A stretch of DNA of 27,530 bases. It comes from an uncultured Adlercreutzia sp. (GTDB lineage Bacteria > Actinomycetota > Coriobacteriia > Coriobacteriales > Eggerthellaceae). The notes beneath the pieces were generated by a model. The model searched no databases and was not told the DNA's origin. It saw nothing but the letters and a program-made list of their open reading frames with translations. The stretch is from positions 1 to 27,530 of the forward strand of contig CAJUSP010000024.1 in assembly GCA_910589165.1 (NCBI GenBank). Direction: 5' to 3'. Made by a program: the position numbers and the translations under genes. This document shows positions 15,206 to 23,215 of this stretch, piece after piece (within the stretch, counting starts at the first letter, position 1; each line of letters starts with the position of its first letter).

Positions 15206-15240
15206 CGCAAGCCCGACGACGCCATCGTCTCGGGCTTGCG
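15206..15240 (+). other. Perfect 11-bp hairpin between rsmH and ftsL
   Basis: CGCAAGCCCGA (15206-15216) and TCGGGCTTGCG (15230-15240) pair perfectly around a 13-base loop that has further complementarity. No T run follows, so it is more likely an mRNA processing or stability element than a terminator. The rest of the 101-base gap holds the ftsL RBS. Confidence 0.6.
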
Positions 15241-15282
15241 TGGCCTAGAAGAGCGAAACGCGACGCGCCGTAAGGAGGTACC

Positions 15283-15825
15283 ATGAGCGCTGCATCATAC
15301 TCGCGCCCATCGTCCCCCTCGGCGTCCCGGGCCCGCGCCGCCCGCTCGGCGGGCCGCTCCGGCGCCCGCTTCGTTGCCGGGTCGGTCGCCGAGGACTGGT
15401 ACGCGCAACCGGCCGGTCCCTCCATCGCGGTGGTGCCCGGCGCCGGGCGCGCCCCGCGCACCGACGAGGGGCTCTCGGCGGCGGCCCTCACCCTGGCGAA
15501 AACCTGCGCCGTCGTCTGTTTGGTCATCGCGCTCGTGGCCATGGCCCGCGTCGGCATCACCGCGGCGGCCGCCTCCTGCGCCCTTGAGACCCGCGAGCTT
15601 CAGACGAGCATCGAGCTGGCCCGCGCCGAGGGAAGCGATTTGGAAATCTCCCAAAGCGTGCTCTCCAACCCCTCGCGCATCAAGACCCAGGCCCAGGCGC
15701 TGGGCATGGCCGTTCCCAGCGAGGCGAACTCCGACCAGATCGTGCTGCCCCCCGACATCGTCGCCACCGACGAGGCCGGGCGCCTGTCGCTGTCCGAGAC
15801 CATGGCCCGCCTTAGCGAGTCGTAG
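15283..15825 (+). CDS. ftsL: FtsL-like division protein (bitopic septum component)
   Basis: Small single-pass protein of the FtsQLB-type complex that activates FtsWI at the septum. The 180 residues comprise a Ser/Arg/Ala-rich cytoplasmic N-terminus (1-65), one transmembrane helix at about 70-93 (TLAKTCAVVCLVIALVAMAR), then a coiled-coil-like stretch and the phrase NPSRIKTQAQALGMAVP, the end-of-coil signature of FtsL/DivIC proteins. The family diverges strongly, so the call rests on topology, that phrase and position between rsmH and ftsI. RBS AAGGAGGT (15272-15279) is strong but only 3 bases from the ATG. ftsI follows after 6 bases. Confidence 0.85.
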   Translation: MSAASYSRPSSPSASRARAARSAGRSGARFVAGSVAEDWYAQPAGPSIAVVPGAGRAPRTDEGLSAAALTLAKTCAVVCLVIALVAMARVGITAAAASCALETRELQTSIELARAEGSDLEISQSVLSNPSRIKTQAQALGMAVPSEANSDQIVLPPDIVATDEAGRLSLSETMARLSES

Positions 15826-15831
15826 GCGCCC

Positions 15832-17661
15832 GTGGCACCGCAGCGTTACAGCACCCGCGCCTCCCGCGAGAGCGCGCGCGAGAAGACGGCCCGCGCCTCG
15901 GCGTCCCGTACGGCCGCGGGCACCGTCGCGAACTTGAACGCGTCGCTTCCCCTTGTCTCCGGCCGTGCGAAGGCGGTGCTTCTGCTGTTCGCCGCCGTCG
16001 TGGTGGTATTCCTTCTGCGTCTGCTGTTCTTGCAGGTGGTGGTGGCCGACCAGTACTCGGCCATGGCGCTCGAGTCCCGCACGGTGAACTTCGAGACCAC
16101 GGCCCGGCGCGGCACCATCTACGACCGCAACGGCATCGTGCTTGCCACCTCGGTAGAGGCCACGACCATCTACGCGAACCCGGTGGAGGTGACCGACGCC
16201 CACCAGGAGGCTCAGGAACTCTGCGCCGTGCTCGGCGGCCAGACCGCCGACTACGAGAAGCTGCTCTCGACCCCCTCCACCACCTTCGTCTACATCAAGC
16301 GCCAGGCCGACGTGGAGGTGGCCGACAAGGTGCGCGAGCTGAAGCTCGACGGCATCTACTTCATCTCCGAGACGCGCCGCGAGTACCCCAACGGGGCCAT
16401 CGGCGGCCAGGTCATCGGCTACTGCAACATGGACGGGGAGGGCATCTGCGGCCTCGAGCTCCAGTACGACGACATCCTGCGCGGCGAGCCCGGCCTCTAC
16501 GTGGGCGAGCGCGGCGAGCAGGGCTTTCCCATCCCCGGCGGGGTGCAGGAGGAGCGCCCGGCGGTGAACGGCCAGGATATTATGATCTCGCTGGACATCA
16601 AGCTCCAGGACACCGTGGAACAGGCCCTGGCCGACGGCGTCGTGGAACTGGAGACCGAGGAGGGGAGCGCCCTTGTCATGGATGCGGCCACCGGCGAGGT
16701 GTTCGCGGCCTGCTCGCTGCCCTACATGAACCCGGCCGACATGGCCAACTCCGAGGTGGGCAGCGAGTCGGTGCGCGCCATCACCCAGGCCTACGAGCCC
16801 GGGTCCACCTTCAAGGCCGTCTCGGCGCTCACCATTCTGGAGCAGGGCACCATGGGGCCCGAGGACACCATGTTCTGCCCGAGCACGCTTTCGGCCGACG
16901 ATTACAACGTGAGCGACTCCCACGACCGCGAGGGAGAGACCTACTCGCTGCGCGAGATTCTGAACCACTCGTCGAACGTGGGCATCGCGCTGGCCACCGA
17001 CGACGCCGGCTGGCGCCACTTCTACGACAACATCATGCGCTTCAAGCTGACCGAGACCACGGGCATCGACTACCCCGGCGAGGCGGCCGGCTACGTGCAG
17101 GACTTCAACCGTTGGGCGAAGATCACCGGCTACAACGTGAGCTTCGGCCAGGGCATCTCGGTCACGCCGCTGCAGATGCTGCGCTTCTACGCCGCCATCG
17201 AGAACGAGGGCTCGCTCGTGACCCCGCACTTCCTTATTTCTATGCCGCAGAGCGGGGAAGTGCTCGACTGGCCCCAGGAGAAGGTGGCCAACGAGCCTGC
17301 GGTGTTCGCCGACATGAAGTCGATGCTGCGCAGCGTGGTCACCGACGGCACCGGGCTTAAGGCCGACATCGCGGGCTACGAGGTGTGCGGCAAGACCTCC
17401 ACGGCCGAGATCGCCTCCGACGAGGGCGGCTACAAGAAAGAGGTGTACAACATCGGCTTCTGCGGGTTCATTAACAACTCGTCGAGCAATTTAGTTTGTT
17501 TTGTAGGAGCCAACGAGGTTTACGCCATGCGGCAGACCACCCAAATCTTCAACGATATAATGGCTTCTGCCGTGAAGCTTTACGGCATCACATCCAACGA
17601 GCCGGTGCCCGAGCGCGACGCATCTGCGGACGATTCGGCGCAGCCCGACCAAAGCGAGTAA
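15832..17661 (+). CDS. ftsI: Septal peptidoglycan transpeptidase FtsI (class B PBP)
   Basis: Cross-links new septal peptidoglycan as partner of FtsW. The 609-residue protein has a basic N-terminal tail, a membrane anchor at about residues 46-72, the pedestal domain starting RRGTIYDRNG, and a transpeptidase domain with the nucleophile motif STFK at 325-328 and SSN at 380-382. The third motif, normally KTG, reads KTS at 521-523 (CGKTSTAE). No PASTA domains follow. Start is GTG 15832, 6 bases after the ftsL stop, without a clear RBS, so coupling to ftsL is likely. Near 17489-17515 the codons are unusually A/T-rich (TTA GTT TGT TTT GTA), ahead of a TATAAT. Named pbp or ftsI/spoVD-like; division role inferred from position. 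Confidence 0.94.
   Translation: MAPQRYSTRASRESAREKTARASASRTAAGTVANLNASLPLVSGRAKAVLLLFAAVVVVFLLRLLFLQVVVADQYSAMALESRTVNFETTARRGTIYDRNGIVLATSVEATTIYANPVEVTDAHQEAQELCAVLGGQTADYEKLLSTPSTTFVYIKRQADVEVADKVRELKLDGIYFISETRREYPNGAIGGQVIGYCNMDGEGICGLELQYDDILRGEPGLYVGERGEQGFPIPGGVQEERPAVNGQDIMISLDIKLQDTVEQALADGVVELETEEGSALVMDAATGEVFAACSLPYMNPADMANSEVGSESVRAITQAYEPGSTFKAVSALTILEQGTMGPEDTMFCPSTLSADDYNVSDSHDREGETYSLREILNHSSNVGIALATDDAGWRHFYDNIMRFKLTETTGIDYPGEAAGYVQDFNRWAKITGYNVSFGQGISVTPLQMLRFYAAIENEGSLVTPHFLISMPQSGEVLDWPQEKVANEPAVFADMKSMLRSVVTDGTGLKADIAGYEVCGKTSTAEIASDEGGYKKEVYNIGFCGFINNSSSNLVCFVGANEVYAMRQTTQIFNDIMASAVKLYGITSNEPVPERDASADDSAQPDQSE
17556..17561 (+). promoter_or_regulatory. Candidate internal -10 box ahead of murE
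   Basis: TATAAT lies inside the end of ftsI, 107 bases before the murE ATG, with a poor -35 (CAGACC) at 17533-17538 and an A/T-rich stretch about 20 bases further upstream. It may give extra murE-onward transcription. Confidence 0.35.
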
Positions 17662-17667
17662 AGGTAG

Positions 17668-19167
17668 ATGCGCGTCATGACGAAGACCTGCGAAGAGCTT
17701 TTTGAAGGAATGGACTGCACCATTATCGGCAACGGGGCCGAGCCTGTGGAGGGCCTGGCCTTCCGCAGCAACGCGGTGGCCCCGGGCGATATGTTCTTCT
17801 GCATCGTGGGCAACGTGGTGGACGGCCACAGCTTCGCCCAAGACGCCATCGATCGCGGCGCCACGTCGCTCGTGGTCGAGCGCAAGGTGTACCTGGCCGA
17901 CGCCACCGACGTGACCGAGGTCGTGGTGGCCGATTCGCGCAAGGCCATGGCCCACGCGGCGGCGAACTACTACGACCACCCCTCGGCCGACTTCTCGCTG
18001 GTGGGCATCACCGGCACCAACGGCAAGACCACCACTACCTACCTGGTGGAGCACATTGCCGAAGTGGCCGGCAACCGCTGCGGCGTCATCGGCACCGTGG
18101 GCAACAAGATCGCCGGCGTCATGGAGCACGCCGACCGTACCACGCCCGAGTCCCCCGATTTGCAGAAGCTGTTCGCGCGCATGCGCGACGCGGGCTGCAC
18201 GGTGGTGGCCATGGAGGTGAGCTCGCACGCGCTCGATCTGGTGCGCACCTGGGGCGCCCGCTTCGCGGTGACGGCGTTCACGAACCTGACCCAGGACCAT
18301 CTGGACTACCACCACACCTTCGACGACTACTTCGAGGCCAAGGCGCTTTTGTTCTCGAAGGACTACCCGGCCCGTCGCGTCATTTCCATCGACGGCGCCT
18401 GGGGCCGCGAGCTTCTGGCCCGCTGTACCGCCGCCGGCGACGAGGTGATAACCACCGGCTTCGACAAGACGGCCCAGATTCACCCCCTCGAGGTCACCTA
18501 CGGGGCCACCTCGACCACGGCGGTCCTGGAGGTGCGCGGGCGGCGCGTGGAAGTGACCTACCCGCTTGTGGGCCGCTTCAACGTGGAGAACGTCATGACG
18601 GCCTTCGGCTGCGCGCTGTCGCTGGGCATTCCCGTCGACACCATCGTGGAGGCCCTGGCCACCATGCCCGCCGTGCCCGGCCGCCTGGAACAGGTCCGCT
18701 GCGACTGCGAGGCGCCGGTGACCGTGTACGTCGACTACGCCCATACCCCCGATGCGCTCACCAAGGCCATCGCCTCCATCAAGGAGCTCTCAAACGGTCG
18801 GACCCTCGTGGTCTTCGGCTGCGGCGGCAACCGCGACGCCAGCAAGCGCCCCATCATGGGGGCGGCGGCACTCGCGGCCGATTTCGCCGTGGTGACGAGC
18901 GACAACCCGCGCAACGAGGACCCCGACGCCATCATCGCCGACATCGTGGGCGGCATGGACGATGAGTCCCGCTTCATGGTCGAGCCGGACCGCCGCGCCG
19001 CCATTGCCGCCGCCATCGCCGAGGCGCAGCCGGGCGATGCCATCCTGCTGGCGGGCAAGGGCCATGAGGACTACCAACTTGTGGGAGACGCGGTACTCTC
19101 CTTCGACGACCGCGTGGTGGCCGCCGAAGAGCTCATGCGCGCCTTCGGGCCCGAAAGCGAACGTTAG
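17668..19167 (+). CDS. murE: UDP-MurNAc-tripeptide synthetase MurE, meso-diaminopimelate type
   Basis: Adds the third amino acid to UDP-MurNAc-L-Ala-D-Glu, using ATP. The 499-residue protein has the Mur-ligase ATP loop GTNGKTTTT at 116-124, the HALDLVR and LTQDHLDYH segments, and a C-terminal domain with DNPR at residues 412-415. DNPR is the motif that marks enzymes for meso-diaminopimelate rather than lysine, so the wall is predicted to contain mDAP. The start is ATG 17668 close behind AAGG; ATG 17677 (MTKTCEELF), with better spacing to AAAGG, is equally possible. The gene follows ftsI after 6 bases and precedes murF. Confidence 0.96.
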   Translation: MRVMTKTCEELFEGMDCTIIGNGAEPVEGLAFRSNAVAPGDMFFCIVGNVVDGHSFAQDAIDRGATSLVVERKVYLADATDVTEVVVADSRKAMAHAAANYYDHPSADFSLVGITGTNGKTTTTYLVEHIAEVAGNRCGVIGTVGNKIAGVMEHADRTTPESPDLQKLFARMRDAGCTVVAMEVSSHALDLVRTWGARFAVTAFTNLTQDHLDYHHTFDDYFEAKALLFSKDYPARRVISIDGAWGRELLARCTAAGDEVITTGFDKTAQIHPLEVTYGATSTTAVLEVRGRRVEVTYPLVGRFNVENVMTAFGCALSLGIPVDTIVEALATMPAVPGRLEQVRCDCEAPVTVYVDYAHTPDALTKAIASIKELSNGRTLVVFGCGGNRDASKRPIMGAAALAADFAVVTSDNPRNEDPDAIIADIVGGMDDESRFMVEPDRRAAIAAAIAEAQPGDAILLAGKGHEDYQLVGDAVLSFDDRVVAAEELMRAFGPESER

Positions 19168-19179
19168 ACGGAGGAAGCC

Positions 19180-20682
19180 GTGCGCCTGAACGCCAAACAG
19201 ATCGCCGCCTACACCGGCGGGCAGTTCCTCGTCGAGCCCATCGACGCGAGCGCGCTTATGACGGGCATCACCTGGGACTCCCGCGAGGTGCAGCCCGGCT
19301 GGCTGTACGTGGCGCTGCCCGGCGAGCGCGTGGACGGCCACGCCTTCGTGGAGGCGGCCCTGCGCGCCGGGGCGGCCGGGGCGCTCGTGACCGACGCGCC
19401 GAGCGAGTCCTGCGCGCTGTTCGCCCGCGAGATGGGCGCCGCCATCATCGAGGTGCCCAACACCGCCAGCGCCATCACTGACTTGGCCCGGGCCTGGCGC
19501 GGGCATTTGCGAGGGCGCGTCATCGGGCTCACCGGCTCGGTGGGCAAGACCACCACGAAGAACCTCGTGCGCGACGTGTGTGCCGCCTGGGGCAGCGTGG
19601 TGGCCACCAAAGCCAACCAGAACAACGAGCTGGGCGTGCCGCGCACCCTTTTGGCCGCCGACCCCGAGACGGCGGTGGTCGTCGTGGAGATGGGCATGCG
19701 CGGGCGCGGGCAAATCGCCGAGTTGTGCGACTTCGTGCGCCCGGCATGGGGGCTTGTCACCAACGTGGGCGAGAGCCACATCGAGCTTCTGGGCTCGCGC
19801 GAGAACATCGCCCGGGCGAAGGCCGAGCTGTTCTGCGCGCTGCCGGCCGGCACGGGCCGGGCGTTCACGAACCTCGACGATGAGTTCGCCGCCTTCCAGG
19901 TGGAAGAGGCGCGTCTGCACGAGCGGGCCGTGGCGGTGTCCGGCTTCGCGGGCCACGCCGACGGCGATGCCCGCGTCCTGCTCGAGCGAGGCGAGGCGCC
20001 CTGCGACCAGCTGGTGTGGGCCGAAGATGTGCAGCTCACTGCCGAGGGGCGCCCGACGTTTACCCTGTGCGCCCGCGATGCGTCCGACCATGGGGAAGAC
20101 GCGCTGTTCACCACCGTGGAGCGCGTGGGCTGCACGCTCGCGCTCACCGGCGTGCACAACGTTGACAACGCCTGTGCCGCCGCAGCGGTGGGCTACGCTT
20201 TGGGCCTCGATCTGGAAACCATCGCCTCGGCGTTGGGCGCCTCGGTGCCCGAGCCGGGCCGCCAGGAGGTCGTTGCCGCCCGCGGCGGCTTCACGGTGAT
20301 CAACGACGCCTACAACGCGAGTCCCGACTCCATGCGCGCGTCGCTGGCTACGTTCGCCGCCACCGAGGTGGCCGGCCGGCGCATCGCCGTGCTGGGCGAC
20401 ATGGGCGAGCTGGGAAGCTTCGCCCGGGCTTGCCACGAGGGCGTGGGACGCGCCGCTGCGGCCCTGCCCCTCGACCGGCTCATCTGCGTGGGCGAGCTGG
20501 CCGCCTTTATCGCCGAGGGCGCGCGAGCGGCCGGCATGGACGAGGCGCGCATCGGGCGCGCCGGCTCGGTGGCCGATGTGCTCGAGGAACTCGACAGCCT
20601 GCTCGAGCCCGGCGACGCCGTGTTAGTGAAGGCCTCGCACTTCATGGGCCTGACCCGTATTGTCGAAGGATTGGTTCGCTGA
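19180..20682 (+). CDS. murF: UDP-MurNAc-tripeptide:D-Ala-D-Ala ligase MurF
   Basis: Adds D-Ala-D-Ala to finish the UDP-MurNAc-pentapeptide. The 500-residue protein has the MurF-type beginning (SREVQPGWLYVALPGERVDGH), the ATP loop GSVGKTTTK at 119-127, NEIG-like NNELGVPRTLL and the C-terminal YNASPDSMRASL and LGDMGELG motifs. Start is GTG with GGAGGAAG (19170-19177) just before it, 12 bases after murE. The stop overlaps the mraY start (TGATG), an arrangement that couples translation. Length is slightly above the family mean because of loops around residues 270-310. Confidence 0.97.
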   Translation: MRLNAKQIAAYTGGQFLVEPIDASALMTGITWDSREVQPGWLYVALPGERVDGHAFVEAALRAGAAGALVTDAPSESCALFAREMGAAIIEVPNTASAITDLARAWRGHLRGRVIGLTGSVGKTTTKNLVRDVCAAWGSVVATKANQNNELGVPRTLLAADPETAVVVVEMGMRGRGQIAELCDFVRPAWGLVTNVGESHIELLGSRENIARAKAELFCALPAGTGRAFTNLDDEFAAFQVEEARLHERAVAVSGFAGHADGDARVLLERGEAPCDQLVWAEDVQLTAEGRPTFTLCARDASDHGEDALFTTVERVGCTLALTGVHNVDNACAAAAVGYALGLDLETIASALGASVPEPGRQEVVAARGGFTVINDAYNASPDSMRASLATFAATEVAGRRIAVLGDMGELGSFARACHEGVGRAAAALPLDRLICVGELAAFIAEGARAAGMDEARIGRAGSVADVLEELDSLLEPGDAVLVKASHFMGLTRIVEGLVR

Positions 20683-21731
20683 TGTTCTCACTGTTCTCCG
20701 CCTACCCGACGTTCATGATCTTCCTCGGCGTGGCCATTGCCATGGTCATCACCATGGTGCTCATGCCCGGCTGGATCCGCTTCCTGAAATCGAGCCACAT
20801 CGGCCAGCAGGTGCGCGCCGACGGCCCCCAGAGCCATCTGGTGAAGCAGGGGACCCCCACCATGGGCGGCGTCATCATGCTGGTGGCGGTCATCGTCTTC
20901 ACGCTGCTGGCCTCGGTGGGCGCGCCCACAGCCGAGCTGTGGCTGCTTCTGGGCGCCACGGTGCTCACTGGCGTGCTCGGGTTCATCGACGACGCCTCGA
21001 AGGTGGCCCACGAGCGCAGCCTGGGGCTCACGCCGAAGGCGAAGCTCGTCGGGCAGTTCCTCATCGCCGCCGTCTTCGTGCTGGCCGCGGTGAACCTCAT
21101 CGGCATCGAGCCCACGGTGAACATTCCCTTTATCGCCACCATCGACTTGGGCGTGCTTACCACGGTGGTGCCCGTGGGCGAGGGCATCGAGATTCCCTGG
21201 CTCTACCTTATCTACTGCCTTATCTTGCTCGTGGGCCTGTGCAACGCCGTGAACCTCACCGACGGGCTCGACGGTTTGGCCGCGGGAACGGTCATGGTGG
21301 TCATGCTCGTTATGGCCGCCATCGCGTTTCGCGCGGGCGTGCTGGAGCCGGCCCTGTTCGCCGGCGCCTTGGCCGGCGCCTGCATCGGGTTCCTCTGGTT
21401 CAACTCGCACCCGGCCGACATCTTCATGGGCGACACCGGCTCGCTGGCTCTCGGCATGGCGCTCGGCTGTTTGGCCGTGGTGACTAAGACCGAGTTCGTT
21501 GTCATCATCATCGGCGGCCTGTTCGTGGCCGAGGCCCTCTCGGTTATGATTCAGGTGTTCTACTACAAGAAAACCAAGAAGCGCATCTTCCTCATGGCGC
21601 CTTTGCACCACCACTTCGAGAAGAAGGGCTGGTCCGAGACGAAGGTGGTCGTACGCTTCTGGATTGTGTCGGGCATGCTGGCCGCCTGCGGCTTCGTGCT
21701 GTACTTCGCGACGACTCTGGGGGTGGCGTAG
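20682..21731 (+). CDS. mraY: Phospho-MurNAc-pentapeptide transferase MraY
   Basis: Transfers phospho-MurNAc-pentapeptide to undecaprenyl phosphate, making lipid I in the plasma membrane. The 349-residue protein has about ten hydrophobic helices and the catalytic motifs: GTPTMGG near 57-63, FIDDASK at 101-107, NLTDGLDGLA at 191-200, FMGDTGSLALG at 248-258 and PLHHHFEKKGW at 308-318 (triple His at 309-311). The start is the ATG sharing its A with the murF stop (TGATG at 20680-20684); frames opening further upstream lie wholly inside murF. Length is normal. Confidence 0.97.
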   Translation: MFSLFSAYPTFMIFLGVAIAMVITMVLMPGWIRFLKSSHIGQQVRADGPQSHLVKQGTPTMGGVIMLVAVIVFTLLASVGAPTAELWLLLGATVLTGVLGFIDDASKVAHERSLGLTPKAKLVGQFLIAAVFVLAAVNLIGIEPTVNIPFIATIDLGVLTTVVPVGEGIEIPWLYLIYCLILLVGLCNAVNLTDGLDGLAAGTVMVVMLVMAAIAFRAGVLEPALFAGALAGACIGFLWFNSHPADIFMGDTGSLALGMALGCLAVVTKTEFVVIIIGGLFVAEALSVMIQVFYYKKTKKRIFLMAPLHHHFEKKGWSETKVVVRFWIVSGMLAACGFVLYFATTLGVA

Positions 21732-21737
21732 AGCCTC

Positions 21738-23210
21738 ATGGAACAGACGACTTATCTCGCCGACCGCAAGCACGCCCCCGCCACGCTCGGGCGTGTGCTT
21801 GTTTTGGGCCTCGGCAAATCGGGAACGGCGGCTGCCGACTACTGCCTGAACCTTATCGGCGGCCGCGTGAGCGAGCTGGCCGTGGCCGCAGGCGCTCGAA
21901 ACGGGGCGGCCGAGCGCTGGGCTCGCGAAGCGGAGGCCCGCGGTGCCAAGGTGCTCTTTGACCACGAGGTTATCGAGGGGGCCTACGACCTGTGCATCGC
22001 GAGCCCCGGCATTTCCGAGCACTCCGATTTCTACCGAAGCGCGAAGGCGGCCTCGGCCGAGGTGATAAGCGAGGTGGAGTTCGCCTGGCGCGAGAGCGCC
22101 GCCGATGCCCGCTGGGTGGCCATCACCGGCACCAACGGCAAGACCACCACCACGGCCCTTGCCTGCCACCTGTTGTGCGAGGCGGGCTTTGCGGCCCAGG
22201 CCGTGGGCAACATCGGCGACCCGTGCATTGCGGCGGTGGCCGCCGGCGCCACCGAGGTGTACGTGGCCGAGGTGTCGAGCTACCAGCTGGCCAGCACGCG
22301 GAACTTCGCCCCCGATGTGGCCGTGGTGTTGAATATCACCCCCGACCACCTGGCGTGGCACGGCAGCCTCGAGGCCTATGCCGAGGCGAAGTGGAAGGTG
22401 GTGGCCAACCTGGTTGAGAGCGACGGCGCGGCGGTGCTGAACGCCTGCGACGGCACCGTGCGGGCGCGCATCCGCGCCTGGCGCGCGGCCGACGGCGTGC
22501 CCTTCCCCTACATTCCCGTGGGGGGCGCCGCTGGGCTCGGGGCCGATATGCGGGCGACGTGCGGTGCGGCCAACGCGGCCTTCCGCGGCGACGGCGGCCA
22601 GCTGGTGGTGAACCTGCGCGGGGTGGAGTACCCCCTCATCTTCGTGGACGATTTGAAGATCAAGGGCGGCCACAACCAGCAGAACGCGTTGGCGGCCGCT
22701 TCCTGCGCGCTGCTTCTGGGCGCCACGGCCACGGCGGTGGCCGAGGGCCTGCTCTCCTTCGCGCCCCTTGAGCACCGCATCGAGCCGGCCGGCTCTGTCG
22801 GCGACGTGGAGTGCTACAACGATTCGAAGGCCACCAACGTGGACGCCACGCTCGTGGCCCTGACGGCCTTTCTGCCCAAGCGCCCCATCGTGCTTCTGGG
22901 CGGCCGCGACAAGGGCACCGACCTGGCGCCGCTCGTGGCTGCCTGTGAGGAGCACGCCTTAGCCGTCGTGTGCTTCGGCGAGGCCCGCGAGCGCTTCGCC
23001 GCCGCCTTTGCCGGCTCGAAGGTGCCCGAAGTTGCCGAGGCGCCGGGCATGGAGGCGGCCCTCGATACGGCCCTTGCCCTGGCACGCCCCGGCGATGTGG
23101 TCGTGCTCTCGCCGGCCTGCGCCTCCTTCGACGAGTTCTCCTGCTTCGAGGAGCGGGGCGACGTGTTCAAGCGCCTGGTGGCCGACCGGGCCGCCCGTCT
23201 TAAGGACTAG
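21738..23210 (+). CDS. murD: UDP-MurNAc-L-Ala:D-Glu ligase MurD
   Basis: Adds D-Glu to UDP-MurNAc-L-Ala. The 490-residue protein has the N-terminal nucleotide-binding fold (VLVLGLGKSGTAAADY), SPGIS, the ATP loop GTNGKTTTT at 131-139, EVSSYQL, LNITPDHLAWH, then GGHNQQNALAA and NDSKATNVDATL. It is longer than the usual 440-450 residues because of an insert around residues 235-300 (GTVRARIRAWRAAD onward), within the central domain. Starts at ATG 21738, 6 bases after mraY, with only a weak RBS. It ends 5 bases before the ftsW start. Confidence 0.96.
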   Translation: MEQTTYLADRKHAPATLGRVLVLGLGKSGTAAADYCLNLIGGRVSELAVAAGARNGAAERWAREAEARGAKVLFDHEVIEGAYDLCIASPGISEHSDFYRSAKAASAEVISEVEFAWRESAADARWVAITGTNGKTTTTALACHLLCEAGFAAQAVGNIGDPCIAAVAAGATEVYVAEVSSYQLASTRNFAPDVAVVLNITPDHLAWHGSLEAYAEAKWKVVANLVESDGAAVLNACDGTVRARIRAWRAADGVPFPYIPVGGAAGLGADMRATCGAANAAFRGDGGQLVVNLRGVEYPLIFVDDLKIKGGHNQQNALAAASCALLLGATATAVAEGLLSFAPLEHRIEPAGSVGDVECYNDSKATNVDATLVALTAFLPKRPIVLLGGRDKGTDLAPLVAACEEHALAVVCFGEARERFAAAFAGSKVPEVAEAPGMEAALDTALALARPGDVVVLSPACASFDEFSCFEERGDVFKRLVADRAARLKD

Positions 23211-23215
23211 GGCCC

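Noticed and set aside
15200..15286. 28-codon ORF between rsmH and ftsL with an ATGA overlap to ftsL
   Set aside because: No Shine-Dalgarno and its codons coincide with the perfect hairpin, so RNA structure explains the sequence better.
20688..22955. A 755-codon open frame on the - strand opposite mraY-murD
   Set aside because: Shadow of two certain genes; composition is of the same low-complexity kind.
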